Shown in pieces: positions 1 through 14,000 of a stretch of 64,000 nucleotides of DNA. Below the pieces are notes generated by a model. It saw only the letters and a list, made by a program, of their open reading frames with translations, did not search any database and was not told the DNA's origin. Within the stretch, counting starts at the first letter, position 1. Every line of letters starts with the position of its first letter. This DNA comes from Eledone cirrhosa (lineage: Eukaryota > Mollusca > Cephalopoda > Octopoda > Eledonidae): positions 32,567,450 to 32,631,449 of the forward strand of contig OZ024741.1 in the NCBI GenBank assembly GCA_964016885.1, in the 5' to 3' direction. The translations under genes were made by a program, and so were the position numbers.

Positions 1-58
1 CATGGCTGTATAATATTTGTATTTATTCCAGATGTAATAAGCCTACATATCTCAGTCG

Positions 59-79
59 TTATACAACATGGCTGTATAA
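59..79. repeat. 21-bp dyad in monomer, common imperfect form (example)
   Basis: The junction between monomers reads TTATACAAC, then ATG, then GCTGTATAA. The 9-bp arms are inverted repeats with a single mismatch, at the eighth arm position. The outer seven pairs, TTATACA against TGTATAA, are perfect. The structure recurs in most monomers at a 66-bp period. It could form a small hairpin or cruciform, or be a symmetric protein-binding site; both are inference. Confidence 0.9.
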
Positions 80-529
80 TATTTGTATTTATTCCAGATG
101 TAATAAGCCTACATATCTCAGATGTTATACAACATGGCTGTATACTATTTGTATTTATTCCAGATGTTATAAGCCTACATATCTCAGATGTTATACAACA
201 TGGCTGTATAATATTTGTATTTATTCCAGATGTAATAAGACTACATATCTCAGATGTTATACAACATGGCTGTATCATATTTGTATTTATTACAGATGTC
301 ATAAGCCTACATATCTCAGTTGTTATACAACATGGCTGTATAATATTTGTATTTATTCCAGATGTAATAAGCCTACATATCTCAGTGTTTATACAACATG
401 GCTGTATAATATTTGTATTTATTGCAGATGTAATAAGCCTACATATCTCAGATGTTATACAACATGGCTGTATACTATTTGTATTTATTCCAGATGTAAT
501 AAGCCTACATATCTCAGTGTTTATACAAC

Positions 530-2546
530 ATGGCTGTATAATATTTGTATTTATTCCAGATGTAATAAGCCTACATTTCGCAGTTGTTATACATCATGGC
601 TGTATAATATTTGTATTTATTCCAGATGTAATAAGCCTACATATCTCAGATGTTATACAACATGGCTGTATAATATTTGTATTTATTCCAGATGTAATAA
701 GCCTACATTTCGCAGTTGTTATACAGCATGGCTGTATAATATTTGTATTTATTCAAGATGTAATAAGCCTACATATCTCAATTGTCATACAACATGGCTG
801 TATAATATTTGTATTTATTCCAGATGTAATAAGCCTACATATCTCAATTGTTATACAACATGGCTGTATAATATTTGTGTTTATTGCAGATGTAATAAGC
901 TTACATATCTCAGTTGTTATACAACATGGCTGTATAATATTTGTATTTATTCCAGATGTAATAAGCCTACATATCTCAGTTGTTATACAACATGGCTGTA
1001 TAATATTTGTATTTATTCCAGATGTAATAAGCCTACATATCTCAGTTTTTATACAACATGGCTGTATAATATTTGTAATTATTGCATATGTAATAACCCT
1101 ACATATCTCAGTTGTTATACAACATGGCTGTATAATATTTGTATTTATTCCAGATGTAATAAGCCTACATATCTCAGTTGTTATACAACATGGCTGTATA
1201 ATATTTGTATTTATTCCAGATGTAATAAGCCTACATATCTCAGATGTTATACAACATGGCTGTATACTATTTGTATTTATTCCAGATGTAATAAGCCTAC
1301 ATATCTCAGATGTTATACAACATGGCTGTATAATATTTGTATTTATTCCAGATGTAATAAGACTACATATCTCAGATGTTATAAAACATGGCTGTATCAT
1401 ATTTGTATTTAATACAGATGTCATAAGCCTACATATCTCAGTTGTTATACAACATGGCTGTATAATATTTGTATTTATTCCAGATGTAATAAGCCTACAT
1501 TTCGCAGTTGTTATACAGCATGGCTGTATAATATTTGTATTTATTCCAGATGTAATAAGCCTACATATCTCAGATGTTATACAACATGGCTGTATAATAT
1601 TTGTATTTATTCCAGATATAATAAGCCTACATTTCGCAGTTGTTATACAGCATGGCTGTATAATATTTGTATTTATTCAAGATGTAATAAGCCTACATAT
1701 CTCAATTGTCATACAACATGGCTGTATAATATTTGTATTTATTCCAGATGTAATAAGCCTACATATCTCAGATGTTATACAACATGGCTGTATACTATTT
1801 GTATTTATTCCAGATGTAATAAGCCTACATATCTCAGAAGTTATACAACATGGCTGTATCATATTTGTATTTATTCCAGATGTAATAAGCCTACATATCT
1901 CAATTGTTATACAACATGGCTGTATAATATTTGTGTTTATTGCAGATGTAATAAGCTTACATAACTCAGTTGTTATACAACATGGCTGTATAATATTTGT
2001 ATTTATTCCAGATGTAATAAGCCTACATATCTCAGTTGTTATACAACATGGCTGTATAATATTTGTATTTATTCCAGATGTAATAAGCCTACATATCTCA
2101 GTTTTTATACAACATGGCTGTATAATATTTGTAATTATTGCAGATGTAATAAGCCTACATATCTCAGTTGTTATACAACATGGCTGTATAATATTTGTAT
2201 TTATTCCAGATGTAATAAGCCTACATATCTCAGTTGTTATACAACATGGCTGTATAATATTTGTATTTATTCCAGATGTAATAAGCCTACATATCTCAGA
2301 TGTTATACAACATGGCTGTATACTATTTGTATTTATTCCAGATGTAATAAGCCTACATATCTCAGATGTTATACAACATGGCTGTATAATATTTGTATTT
2401 ATTCCAGATGTAATAAGCCTACATATCTCAGATGTTATACAACATGGCTCTATCATATTTGTATTTATTCCAGATGTCATAAGCCTACATATCTCAGTTG
2501 TTATACGACATGGCTGTATAATATTTGTATTTATTGCATATGTAAT
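530..2546. repeat. 14- and 16-monomer duplications near the left edge
   Basis: Bases about 530-845 match about 1,454-1,769 at an offset of 924 bp (14 monomers). Both contain the TTCAAGATG and CTCAATTGTCATAC landmark monomers, whose marker positions are 753 and 1,677. Bases about 840-1,490 match about 1,896-2,546 at an offset of 1,056 bp (16 monomers), including the GTGTTTATTGCAG and GTCATAAGCC variants. Several point differences separate the copies, so this duplication looks older than those farther right. Edges are estimated by eye. Confidence 0.75.
719..739. repeat. 21-bp dyad, perfect form in the TTCGCAG monomer class (example)
   Basis: Here the sequence is TTATACAGC, ATG, GCTGTATAA, a perfect 9-bp inverted repeat around a 3-base centre. 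The A-to-G change that completes the palindrome usually occurs with CATTTCGCAG about a dozen bases upstream. Other examples lie near 1,513, 1,645, 2,767, 6,387 and 18,805. A few recombinant monomers carry the perfect dyad without TTCGCAG, for example near 36,893, 38,015 and 40,391. Confidence 0.9.
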
Positions 2547-2879
2547 AAGCCTACATATCTCAGTTGTTATACAACATGGCTGTATAATATTTGTATTTAT
2601 TCCAGATGTAATAAGCCTACATATCTCAGTTGTTATACAACATGGCTGTATAATATTTGTATTTATTCCAGATGTAATATGCCTACATATCTCAGATGTT
2701 ATACAACATGGCTGTATAATATTTGTATTTATTTCAGCTGTAATAAGCCTACATTTCGCAGTTGTTATACAGCATGGCTGTATAATAATTGTATTTATTC
2801 CAGATGTAATAAGCCTACATATCTCAGATGTTATACAACATGGCTGTATAATATTTGTATTTATTCCAGATGTATTAAG

Positions 2880-3670
2880 ACTACATTTAGCAGTTGTTAT
2901 ACAGCATGGCTGTATAATATTTGTATTTATTCCAGTTGTAATAAGCCTACATATCTCAGATGTTATAAAACATGGCTGTATAATATTTGTATTTATTCCA
3001 GATGTAATAAGCCTACACATCTCAGATGTTATACGACATGGCTGTATAATATTTGTATTTATTCCAGATTTAATAAGCCTACATATCTCAGATGTTATAC
3101 AACATGGCTGTATAATATTTGTATTTATTCCAGATGTAATAAGCCTACATATCTCAGATGTTATACAACATGGCTGTATAATATTTGTATTTATTCCAGA
3201 TGTAATAAGCCTACATATCTCAGATGTTATACAACATGGCTGTATAATATTTGTATTTATTCCAGATGTATTAAGACTGCATTTAGCAGTTGTTATACAG
3301 CATGGCTGTATAATATTTGTATTTATTCCAGATGTAATAAGCCTACATATCTCAGATGTTATAAAACATGGCTGTATAATATTTGTATTTATTCCAGATG
3401 TAATAAGCCTACACATCTCAGATGTTATACGACATGGCTGTATAATATTTGTATTTATTCCAGATGTAATAAGCCTACATATCTCAGATGTTATACAACA
3501 TGGCTGTATAATATTTGTATTTATTCCAGATGTAATAAGCCTACATATCTCAGATGTTATACAACATGGCTGTATAATATTTGTATTTATTCCAGATGTA
3601 ATAAGCTTACATATCTCAGTTGTTATACAACATGGCTGTATACTATTTGTATTTATTCGAGATGTAATAA
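2880..3670. repeat. 396-bp (6-monomer) tandem duplication
   Basis: The marker TATTAAGACT followed by CATTTAGCAG occurs at 2,873 and 3,269. The marker CTACACATCTCAG occurs near 3,012 and 3,408. Both pairs are 396 bp apart. The same six-monomer pair recurs inside the 4,290-bp blocks, near 12,572/12,968 and 16,862/17,258, so it predates those duplications. Confidence 0.8.
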
Positions 3671-4142
3671 GCCTACATATCTCAGTTGTTATACAACATG
3701 GCTGTATAATATTTGTATTTATTCCAGACGTAATAAGCCTACATATCTCATTTGTTATTCAACATGGCTGTATAATATTTGTATTTATTCCAGATGTAAT
3801 AAGCCTACATATCTCAGATGTTATACAACATGGCTGTATAATATTTTTATTTATTCCAGATGTAATAACCCTACATTTCCCAGTTGTTATACAGCATGGC
3901 TGTATAATATTTGTATTTATTCCAGATGTAATAAGCCTACATATCTCAGGTGTTATACAACATGGCTGTATAATATTTGTATTTATTGCAGATGTAATAA
4001 GCCTACATATCTCAGATGTTATACAACATGGCTGTACACTATTTGTATTTATTCCAGATGTAATAAGCCTACATATCTCAGATGTTATACAACGTGGCTG
4101 TATAATATTTGTATTAATTCCAGATGTAATAAGCCTACATAT

Positions 4143-4146
4143 CTGA
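4143..4146 (+). repeat. CTGA variant marker, copy 1 of 6
   Basis: A monomer reads CTACATATCTGAGATG instead of CTACATATCTCAGATG. The change puts a TGA stop into an otherwise open frame. The same change is found at 13,847, 18,137, 22,491, 27,047 and 36,488. The first five copies are followed one monomer later by GTATAATGTTTG. Spacings of 9,704, 4,290, 4,354, 4,556 and 9,441 bp equal whole monomer counts after the known indels, so these are descendants of one mutated monomer. Confidence 0.9.
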
Positions 4147-6072
4147 GATGTTATACAACATGGCTGTATAATGTTTGTATTTATTCCAGATGTAATAAGC
4201 CTACATATCTCAGTTTTTATACAACATGGCTGTATAATATTTGTATTTATTGCAGATGTAATAAGCCTACATATCTCAGATGTTATACAACATGGCTGTA
4301 TACTATTTGTATTTATTCCAGATGTAATAAGCCTACATATCTCAGATGTTATACAACATGGCTGTATAATATTTGTATTTATTCCAGATGTAATAAGACT
4401 ACATATCTCAGATGTTATACAACATGGCTGTATAATATTTGTATTTATTCCAGATGTAATAAGCCTACATATCTCAGTTGTTATACAACATGTCTGTATA
4501 ATATTTGTATTTATTCCAGATGTAATAAGCCTACATATCTCAGTTGTTATACAACATGGCTGTATAATATTTGTATTTATTCCAGATGTAATAAGCCTAC
4601 ATATCTCAGTTGTTATACAACATGTCTGTATAATATTTGTATTTATTCCAGATGTAATAAGCCTACATATCTCAGTTGTTATACAACATGGCTGTATAAT
4701 ATTTGTATTTATTCCAGATGTAATATGCTTACATATCACAGTTGTTATACAACATGGCTGTATAATATTTGTATTTATTCCAGATTTAATAAGCCAACAT
4801 ATCTCAGTTGTTATACAACATGTCTGTATAATATTTGTATTTATTCCAGATGTAATAAGCCTACATATCTCAGTTGTTATACAACATGGCTGTATAATAT
4901 TTGTATTTATTCCAGATGTAATATGCCTACATATCTCAGTTGTTATACAACATGGCTGTATAATATTTGTATTTATTCCAGATGTAATAAGCCTACATAT
5001 CTCAGTTGTTATACAACATGGCTGTATAATATTTGTATTTATTCCAGATGTAATAAGCCTACATTTCGCAGCTGTTATACAGCATGGCTGTATAATATTT
5101 GTATTTATTCCAGATGTAATAAGCCTACATATCTCAGATGTTATACAACATGGCTGTATAATATTTGTATTTATTCCAGATGTAATAAGCCTACATTTCG
5201 CAGTTGTTATACAGCATGGCTGTATAATATTTGTATTTATTCAAGATGTAATAAGCCTACATATCTCAATTGTCATACAACATGGCTGTATAATATTTGT
5301 ATTTATTCCAGATGTAATAAGCCTACATATCTCAGATGTTAAACAACATGGCTGTATACTATTTGTATTTATTCCAGATGTAATAAGCCTACATATCTCA
5401 GATGTTATACGACATGGCTGTATAATATTTGTATTTATTCCAGATGTAATAAGCCTACATATCTCAGATGTTATACAACATGGCTGTATCATATTTGTAT
5501 TTATTCCAGATGTAATAAGCCTACATATCTCAGTTGTTATACAACATGGCTGTATAATATTTGTGTTTATTGCAGATGTAATAAGCCTACATATCTCAGT
5601 TGTTATACAACATGGCTGTATAATATTTGTATTTATTCCAGATGTAATAAGCCTACATATCTCAGTTGTTATACAACGTGGCTGTATAATATTTGTATTT
5701 ATTCCAGATGTAATAAGCCTACATATCTCAGATGTTATAAAACATGGCTGTATACTATTTGTATTTATTCCAGATGTAATAAGCCTACATATCTCAGATG
5801 TTATACAACATGGCTGTATAATATTTGTATTTATTCCAGATGTAATAAGCCTACATATCTCAGATTTTATACAACATGTCTGTATCATATTTGTATTTAT
5901 TCCAGATGTCATAAGCCTACATATCTCAGTTGTTATACAACATGGCTGTATAATATTTGTATTTATTGCACATGTAATAAGTCTACATATCTCAGTTGTT
6001 ATACAACATGGCTGTATAATATTTGTATTTATTCCAGATGTAATAAGCCTACATATCTCAGTTGTTATACAA

Positions 6073-6139
6073 CATGGCTGTATAATATTTGTATTTATTC
6101 CAGATGTAATAAGCCTACATATTATCAGTTTTTATACAA
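6073..6139. repeat. 67-bp variant monomer, copy 1 (ATTATCAG)
   Basis: The normal CATATCTCAG is replaced by CATATTATCAG, one base longer. The next monomer carries GTAATTCTTCCAG, and the one after that is preceded by GTTATTCAAC. The three-monomer haplotype is a unique lineage tag, found eight times, and each copy shifts the 66-bp register by one base. Confidence 0.92.
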
Positions 6140-7249
6140 CATGGCTGTATAATATTTGTAATTCTTCCAGATGTAATAAGCCTACATATCTCAGTTGTTA
6201 TTCAACATGGCTGTATAATATTTGTATTTATTCCAGATGTAATAAGCCTACATATCTCAGTTGTTATACAACATGGCTGTATAATATTTGTATTTATTCC
6301 AGATGTAATAAGCCTACATATCTCAGATGTTATACAACATGGCTGTATAATATTTGTATGTATTCCAGATGTAATAAGCCTACATTTCGCAGTTGTTATA
6401 CAGCATGGCTGTATAATATTTGTATTTATTCCAGATGTAATAAGCCTACATATCTCAGATGTTATACAACATGGCTGTATAATATTTGTATTTATTCCAG
6501 ATGTATTAAGACTACATTTCGCAGTTGTTATACAGCATGGCTGTATAATATTTGTATTTATTCCAGATGTAATAAGCCTACATATCTCAGATGTTATACA
6601 ACATGGCTGTATAATATTTGTATTTATTCCAGATGTAATAAGCCTACATATCTCAGATGTTATACGACATGGCTGTATAATATTTGTACTTATTCCAGAT
6701 GTAATAAGACTACATATCTCAGATGTTATACAACATGTCTGTATAATATTTGTATTTATCCCAGATGTAATAAGCCTACATATCTCAGATGTTATACAAC
6801 ATGGCTGTATAATATTTGTATTTATTCCAGATGTAATAAGCCTACATATCTCAGATGTTATACAACATGGCTGTATAATATTTGTATTTATTCCAGATGT
6901 AATAAGCCTACATTTCGCAGTTGTTATACAGCATGGGTGTATAATATTTGTATTTATTCCAGATGTAATAAGCCTACATATCTCAGTTGTTATACAACAT
7001 GGATTTATAGTATTTGTATTTATTCCAGATGTAATAAGCCTACATATCTCAGATGTTATACAACATGGCTGTATAATATTTGTATTTATTCCAGATGTAA
7101 TAAGCCTACATTTCGCAGTTGTTATACAGCATGGCTGTATAATATTTGTATTTATTCCAGATGTAATAAGCCTACATATCTCAGTTGTTATACAACATGG
7201 CTGTATAATATTTGTATTTATTCCAGACGTAATAAGCCTACATATCTCA

Positions 7250-8700
7250 GTTGTTAAACAACATGGCTGTATAATATTTGTATTTATTCCAGATGTAATA
7301 AGCCTACATATCTCAGATGTTATACAACATGGCTGTATAATATTTGTATTTATTCCAGATGTAATAAGCCTACATATCTCAGATGTTATACAACATGGCT
7401 GTATCATATTTGTATTTATTCCAGATGTAATAAGCCTACATATCTCAGATGTTATACAACATGGCTGTATAATATTTGTATTTATTCCAGATGTAATAAG
7501 CCTACATTTCGCAGTTGTTATACAGCATGGGTGTATAATATTTGTATTTATTCCAGATGTAATAAGCCTACATATCTCAGTTGTTATACAACATGGCTTT
7601 ATAGTATTTGTATTTATTCCAGATGTAATAAGCCTACATATCTCAGATGTTATACAACATGGCTTTATAATATTTGTATTTATTCCAGATGTAATAAGCC
7701 TACATTTCGCAGTTGTTATACAGCATGGCTGTATAATATTTGTATTTATTCCAGATGTAATAAGCCTACATATCTCAGTTGTTATACAATATGGCTGTAT
7801 AATATTTGTATTTAATCCAGACGTAATAAGCCTACATATCTCAGTTGTTAAACAACATGGCTGTATAATATTTGTATTTATTCCAGATGTAATAAGCCTA
7901 CATATCTCAGTTGTTATACAACATGGCTGTATAATATTTGTATTTATTCCAGATGTAATAAGCCTACATATCTCAGTTGTTAAACAACATGGCTGTATAA
8001 TATTTGTATTTATTCCAGATGTAATAAGCCTACATATCTCAGATGTTATACAACATGGCTGTATAATATTTGTATTTATTCCAGATGTAATAAGCCTACA
8101 TATCTCAGATGTTATACAACATGGCTGTATCATATTTGTATTTATTCCAGATGTAATAAGCCTACATATCTCAGATGTTATACAACATGGCTGTATAATA
8201 TTTGTATTTATTCCAGATGTAATAAGCCTACATTTCGCAGTTGTTATACAGCATGGGTGTATAATATTTGTATTTATTCCAGATGTAATAAGCCTACATA
8301 TCTCAGTTGTTATACAACATGGCTTTATAGTATTTGTATTTATTCCAGATGTAATAAGCCTACATATCTCAGATGTTATACAACATGGCTTTATAATATT
8401 TGTATTTATTCCAGATGTAATAAGCCTACATTTCGCAGTTGTTATACAGCATGGCTGTATAATATTTGTATTTATTCCAGATGTAATAAGCCTACATATC
8501 TCAGTTGTTATACAATATGGCTGTATAATATTTGTATTTAATCCAGACGTAATAAGCCTACATATCTCAGTTGTTAAACAACATGGCTGTATAATATTTG
8601 TATTTATTCCAGATGTAATAAGCCTACATATCTCAGTTGTTATACAACATGGCTGTATAATATTTGTATTTATTCCAGATGTAATAAGCCTACATATCTC
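7250..8700. repeat. 726-bp (11-monomer) tandem duplication
   Basis: The marker CAGCATGGGTGTATAA occurs near 7,526 and 8,252, and GGCTTTATAGTATTTG follows each. The two copies are 11 monomers apart and appear near-identical. An older 9-monomer (594-bp) spacing of the CATGGGTG marker (6,934 to 7,528) is conserved in later blocks, for example 15,381/15,975 and 20,660/21,254. Confidence 0.8.
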
Positions 8701-10231
8701 AGATGTTATACAACATGGCTGTATACTATTTGTATTTATTCCAGATGTAATAAGCCTACATATCTCAGTTGTTATACGACATGGCTGTATAATATTTGTA
8801 TTTATTGCATATGTAATAAGCCTACATATCTCAGTTGTTATACAACATGGCTGTATAATATTTGTATTTATTCCAGATGTAATAAGCCTACATATCTCAG
8901 TTGTTATACAACATGGCTGTATAATATTTGTATTTATTCCAGATTTAATAAGCCAACATATCTCAGTTGTTATACAACATGTCTGTATAATATTTGTATT
9001 TATTCCAGATGTAATAAGCCTACATATCTCAGTTGTTATACAACATGGCTGTATAATATTTGTATTTATTCCAGATGTAATATGCCTACATATCTCAGTT
9101 GTTATACAACATGGCTGTATAATATTTGTATTTATTCCAGATGTAATAAGCCTACATATCTCAGTTGTTATACAACATGGCTGTATAATATTTGTATTTA
9201 TTCCAGATGTAATAAGCCTACATTTCGCAGCTGTTATACAGCATGGCTGTATAATATTTGTATTTATTCCAGATGTAATAAGCCTACATATCTCAGATGT
9301 TATACAACATGGCTGTATAATATTTGTATTTATTCCAGATGTAATAAGCCTACATTTCGCAGTTGTTATACAGCATGGCTGTATAATATTTGTATTTATT
9401 CAAGATGTAATAAGCCTACATATCTCAATTGTCATACAACATGGCTGTATAATATTTGTATTTATTCCAGATGTAATAAGCCTACATATCTCAGATGTTA
9501 AACAACATGGCTGTATACTATTTGTATTTATTCCAGATGTAATAAGCCTACATATCTCAGATGTTATACGACATGGCTGTATAATATTTGTATTTATTCC
9601 AGATGTAATAAGCCTACATATCTCAGATGTTATACAACATGGCTGTATCATATTTGTATTTATTCCAGATGTAATAAGCCTACATATCTCAGTTGTTATA
9701 CAACATGGCTGTATAATATTTGTGTTTATTGCAGATGTAATAAGCCTACATATCTCAGTTGTTATACAACATGGCTGTATAATATTTGTATTTATTCCAG
9801 ATGTAATAAGCCTACATATCTCAGTTGTTATACAACGTGGCTGTATAATATTTGTATTTATTCCAGATGTAATAAGCCTACATATCTCAGATGTTATAAA
9901 ACATGGCTGTATACTATTTGTATTTATTCCAGATGTAATAAGCCTACATATCTCAGATGTTATACAACATGGCTGTATAATATTTGTATTTATTCCAGAT
10001 GTAATAAGCCTACATATCTCAGATTTTATACAACATGTCTGTATCATATTTGTATTTATTCCAGATGTCATAAGCCTACATATCTCAGTTGTTATACAAC
10101 ATGGCTGTATAATATTTGTATTTATTGCACATGTAATAAGTCTACATATCTCAGTTGTTATACAACATGGCTGTATAATATTTGTATTTATTCCAGATGT
10201 AATAAGCCTACATATCTCAGTTGTTATACAA

Positions 10232-10298
10232 CATGGCTGTATAATATTTGTATTTATTCCAGATGTAATAAGCCTACATATTATCAGTTTTTATACAA
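10232..10298. repeat. 67-bp variant monomer, copy 2
   Basis: Same ATTATCAG insertion and following GTAATTCTTCCAG monomer. It lies 4,159 bp after copy 1 (63 x 66 + 1). Confidence 0.92.
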
Positions 10299-11039
10299 CA
10301 TGGCTGTATAATATTTGTAATTCTTCCAGATGTAATAAGCCTACATATCTCAGTTGTTATTCAACATGGCTGTATAATATTTGTATTTATTCCAGATGTA
10401 ATAAGCCTACATATCTCAGTTGTTATACAACATGGCTGTATAATATTTGTATTTATTCCAGATGTAATAAGCCTACATATCTCAGATGTTATACAACATG
10501 GCTGTATAATATTTGTATGTATTCCAGATGTAATAAGCCTACATTTCGCAGTTGTTATACAGCATGGCTGTATAATATTTGTATTTATTCCAGATGTAAT
10601 AAGCCTACATATCTCAGATGTTATACAACATGGCTGTATAATATTTGTATTTATTCCAGATGTATTAAGACTACATTTCGCAGTTGTTATACAGCATGGC
10701 TGTATAATATTTGTATTTATTCCAGATGTAATAAGCCTACATATCTCAGATGTTATACAACATGGCTGTATAATATTTGTATTTATTCCAGATGTAATAA
10801 GCCTACATATCTCAGATGTTATACGACATGGCTGTATAATATTTGTACTTATTCCAGATGTAATAAGACTACATATCTCAGATGTTATACAACATGTCTG
10901 TATAATATTTGTATTTATCCCAGATGTAATAAGCCTACATATCTCAGATGTTATACAACATGGCTGTATAATATTTGTATTTATTCCAGATGTAATAAGC
11001 CTACATATCTCAGATGTTATACAACATGGCTGTATAATA

Positions 11040-14000
11040 TTTGTATTTATTCCAGATGTAATAAGCCTACATTTCGCAGTTGTTATACAGCATGGGTGTA
11101 TAATATTTGTATTTATTCCAGATGTAATAAGCCTACATATCTCAGTTGTTATACAACATGGATTTATAGTATTTGTATTTATTCCAGATGTAATAAGCCT
11201 ACATATCTCAGATGTTATACAACATGGCTGTATAATATTTGTATTTATTCCAGATGTAATAAGCCTACATTTCGCAGTTGTTATACAGCATGGCTGTATA
11301 ATATTTGTATTTATTCCAGATGTAATAAGCCTACATATCTCAGTTGTTATACAACATGGCTGTATAATATTTGTATTTATTCCAGACGTAATAAGCCTAC
11401 ATATCTCAGTTGTTAAACAACATGGCTGTATAATATTTGTATTTATTCCAGATGTAATAAGCCTACATATCTCAGATGTTATACAACATGGCTGTATAAT
11501 ATTTGTATTTATTCCAGATGTAATAAGCCTACATATCTCAGATGTTATACAACATGGCTGTATCATATTTGTATTTATTCCAGATGTAATAAGCCTACAT
11601 ATCTCAGATGTTATACAACATGGCTGTATAATATTTGTATTTATTCCAGATGTAATAAGCCTACATTTCGCAGTTGTTATACAGCATGGGTGTATAATAT
11701 TTGTATTTATTCCAGATGTAATAAGCCTACATATCTCAGTTGTTATACAACATGGCTTTATAGTATTTGTATTTATTCCAGATGTAATAAGCCTACATAT
11801 CTCAGATGTTATACAACATGGCTTTATAATATTTGTATTTATTCCAGATGTAATAAGCCTACATTTCGCAGTTGTTATACAGCATGGCTGTATAATATTT
11901 GTATTTATTCCAGATGTAATAAGCCTACATATCTCAGTTGTTATACAATATGGCTGTATAATATTTGTATTTAATCCAGACGTAATAAGCCTACATATCT
12001 CAGTTGTTAAACAACATGGCTGTATAATATTTGTATTTATTCCAGATGTAATAAGCCTACATATCTCAGTTGTTATACAACATGGCTGTATAATATTTGT
12101 ATTTATTCCAGATGTAATAAGCCTACATATCTCAGATGTTATACAACATGGCTGTATACTATTTGTATTTATTCCAGATGTAATAAGCCTACATATCTCA
12201 GTTGTTATACGACATGGCTGTATAATATTTGTATTTATTGCATATGTAATAAGCCTACATATCTCAGTTGTTATACAACATGGCTGTATAATATTTGTAT
12301 TTATTCCAGATGTAATAAGCCTACATATCTCAGTTGTTATACAACATGGCTGTATAATATTTGTATTTATTCCAGATGTAATATGCCTACATATCTCAGA
12401 TGTTATACAACATGGCTGTATAATATTTGTATTTATTCCAGCTGTAATAAGCCTACATTTCGCAGTTGTTATACAGCATGGCTGTATAATATTTGTATTT
12501 ATTCCAGATGTAATAAGCCTACATATCTCAGATGTTATACAACATGGCTGTATAATATTTGTATTTATTCCAGATGTATTAAGACTACATTTAGCAGTTG
12601 TTATACAGCATGGCTGTATAATATTTGTATTTATTCCAGATGTAATAAGCCTACATATCTCAGATGTTATAAAACATGGCTGTATAATATTTGTATTTAT
12701 TCCAGATGTAATAAGCCTACACATCTCAGATGTTATACGACATGGCTGTATAATATTTGTATTTATTCCAGATGTAATAAGCCTACATATCTCAGATGTT
12801 ATACAACATGGCTGTATAATATTTGTATTTATTCCAGATGTAATAAGCCTACATATCTCAGATGTTATACAACATGGCTGTATAATATTTGTATTTATTC
12901 CAGATGTAATAAGCCTACATATCTCAGATGTTATACAACATGGCTGTATAATATTTGTATTTATTCCAGATGTATTAAGACTACATTTAGCAGTTGTTAT
13001 ACAGCATGGCTGTATAATATTTGTATTTATTCCAGATGTAATAAGCCTACATATCTCAGATGTTATAAAACATGGCTGTATAATATTTGTATTTATTCCA
13101 GATGTAATAAGCCTACACATCTCAGATGTTATACGACATGGCTGTATAATATTTGTATTTATTCCAGATGTAATAAGCCTACATATCTCAGATGTTATAC
13201 AACATGGCTGTATAATATTTGTATTTATTCCAGATGTAATAAGCCTACATATCTCAGATGTTATACAACATGGCTGTATAATATTTGTATTTATTCCAGA
13301 TGTAATAAGCTTACATATCTCAGTTGTTATACAACATGGCTGTATACTATTTGTATTTATTCGAGATGTAATAAGCCTACATATCTCAGTTGTTATACAA
13401 CATGGCTGTATAATATTTGTATTTATTCCAGACGTAATAAGCCTACATATCTCAGTTGTTATACAACATGGCTGTATAATATTTGTATTTATTCCAGATG
13501 TAATAAGCCTACATATCTCAGATGTTATACAACATGGCTGTATAATATTTTTATTTATTCCAGATGTAATAACCCTACATTTCCCAGTTGTTATACAGCA
13601 TGGCTGTATAATATTTGTATTTATTCCAGATGTAATAAGCCTACATATCTCAGGTGTTATACAACATGGCTGTATAATATTTGTATTTATTGCAGATGTA
13701 ATAAGCCTACATATCTCAGATGTTATACAACATGGCTGTACACTATTTGTATTTATTCCAGATTTAATAAGCCTACATATCTCAGATGTTATACAACGTG
13801 GCTGTATAATATTTGTATTAATTCCAGATGTAATAAGCCTACATATCTGAGATGTTATACAACATGGCTGTATAATGTTTGTATTTATTCCAGATGTAAT
13901 AAGCCTACATATCTCAGTTGTTATACAACATGTCTGTATAATATTTGTATTTATTCCAGATGTAATAAGCCTACATATCTCAGTTGTTATACAACATGGC

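Larger units (their letters stand above)
4745..12130. repeat. Segmental duplication at 4,159-bp offset
   Basis: Bases about 4,745-7,970 match about 8,904-12,130 at an offset of 4,159 bp, which is 63 monomers plus one base from a 67-bp monomer. Shared markers include AGATTTAATAAGCCAAC (4,782 and 8,941), CTCAATTGTCATAC (ORF-independent marker positions 5,241 and 9,400) and the ATTATCAG monomer (6,121 and 10,280). The 7,970-8,904 interval separates the copies and matches about 11,400-12,338 at an offset of 3,433 bp. Edges are approximate. Confidence 0.8.

Noticed and set aside
385..4146. Long forward open frame of 1,253 codons with a 22-residue repeat (HGCIIFVFIPDV...)
   Set aside because: It is the direct translation of the 66-bp satellite. 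Two other frames over the same DNA are open as well, the start is arbitrary, and the end is a CTGA variant. No codon-level constraint is visible.
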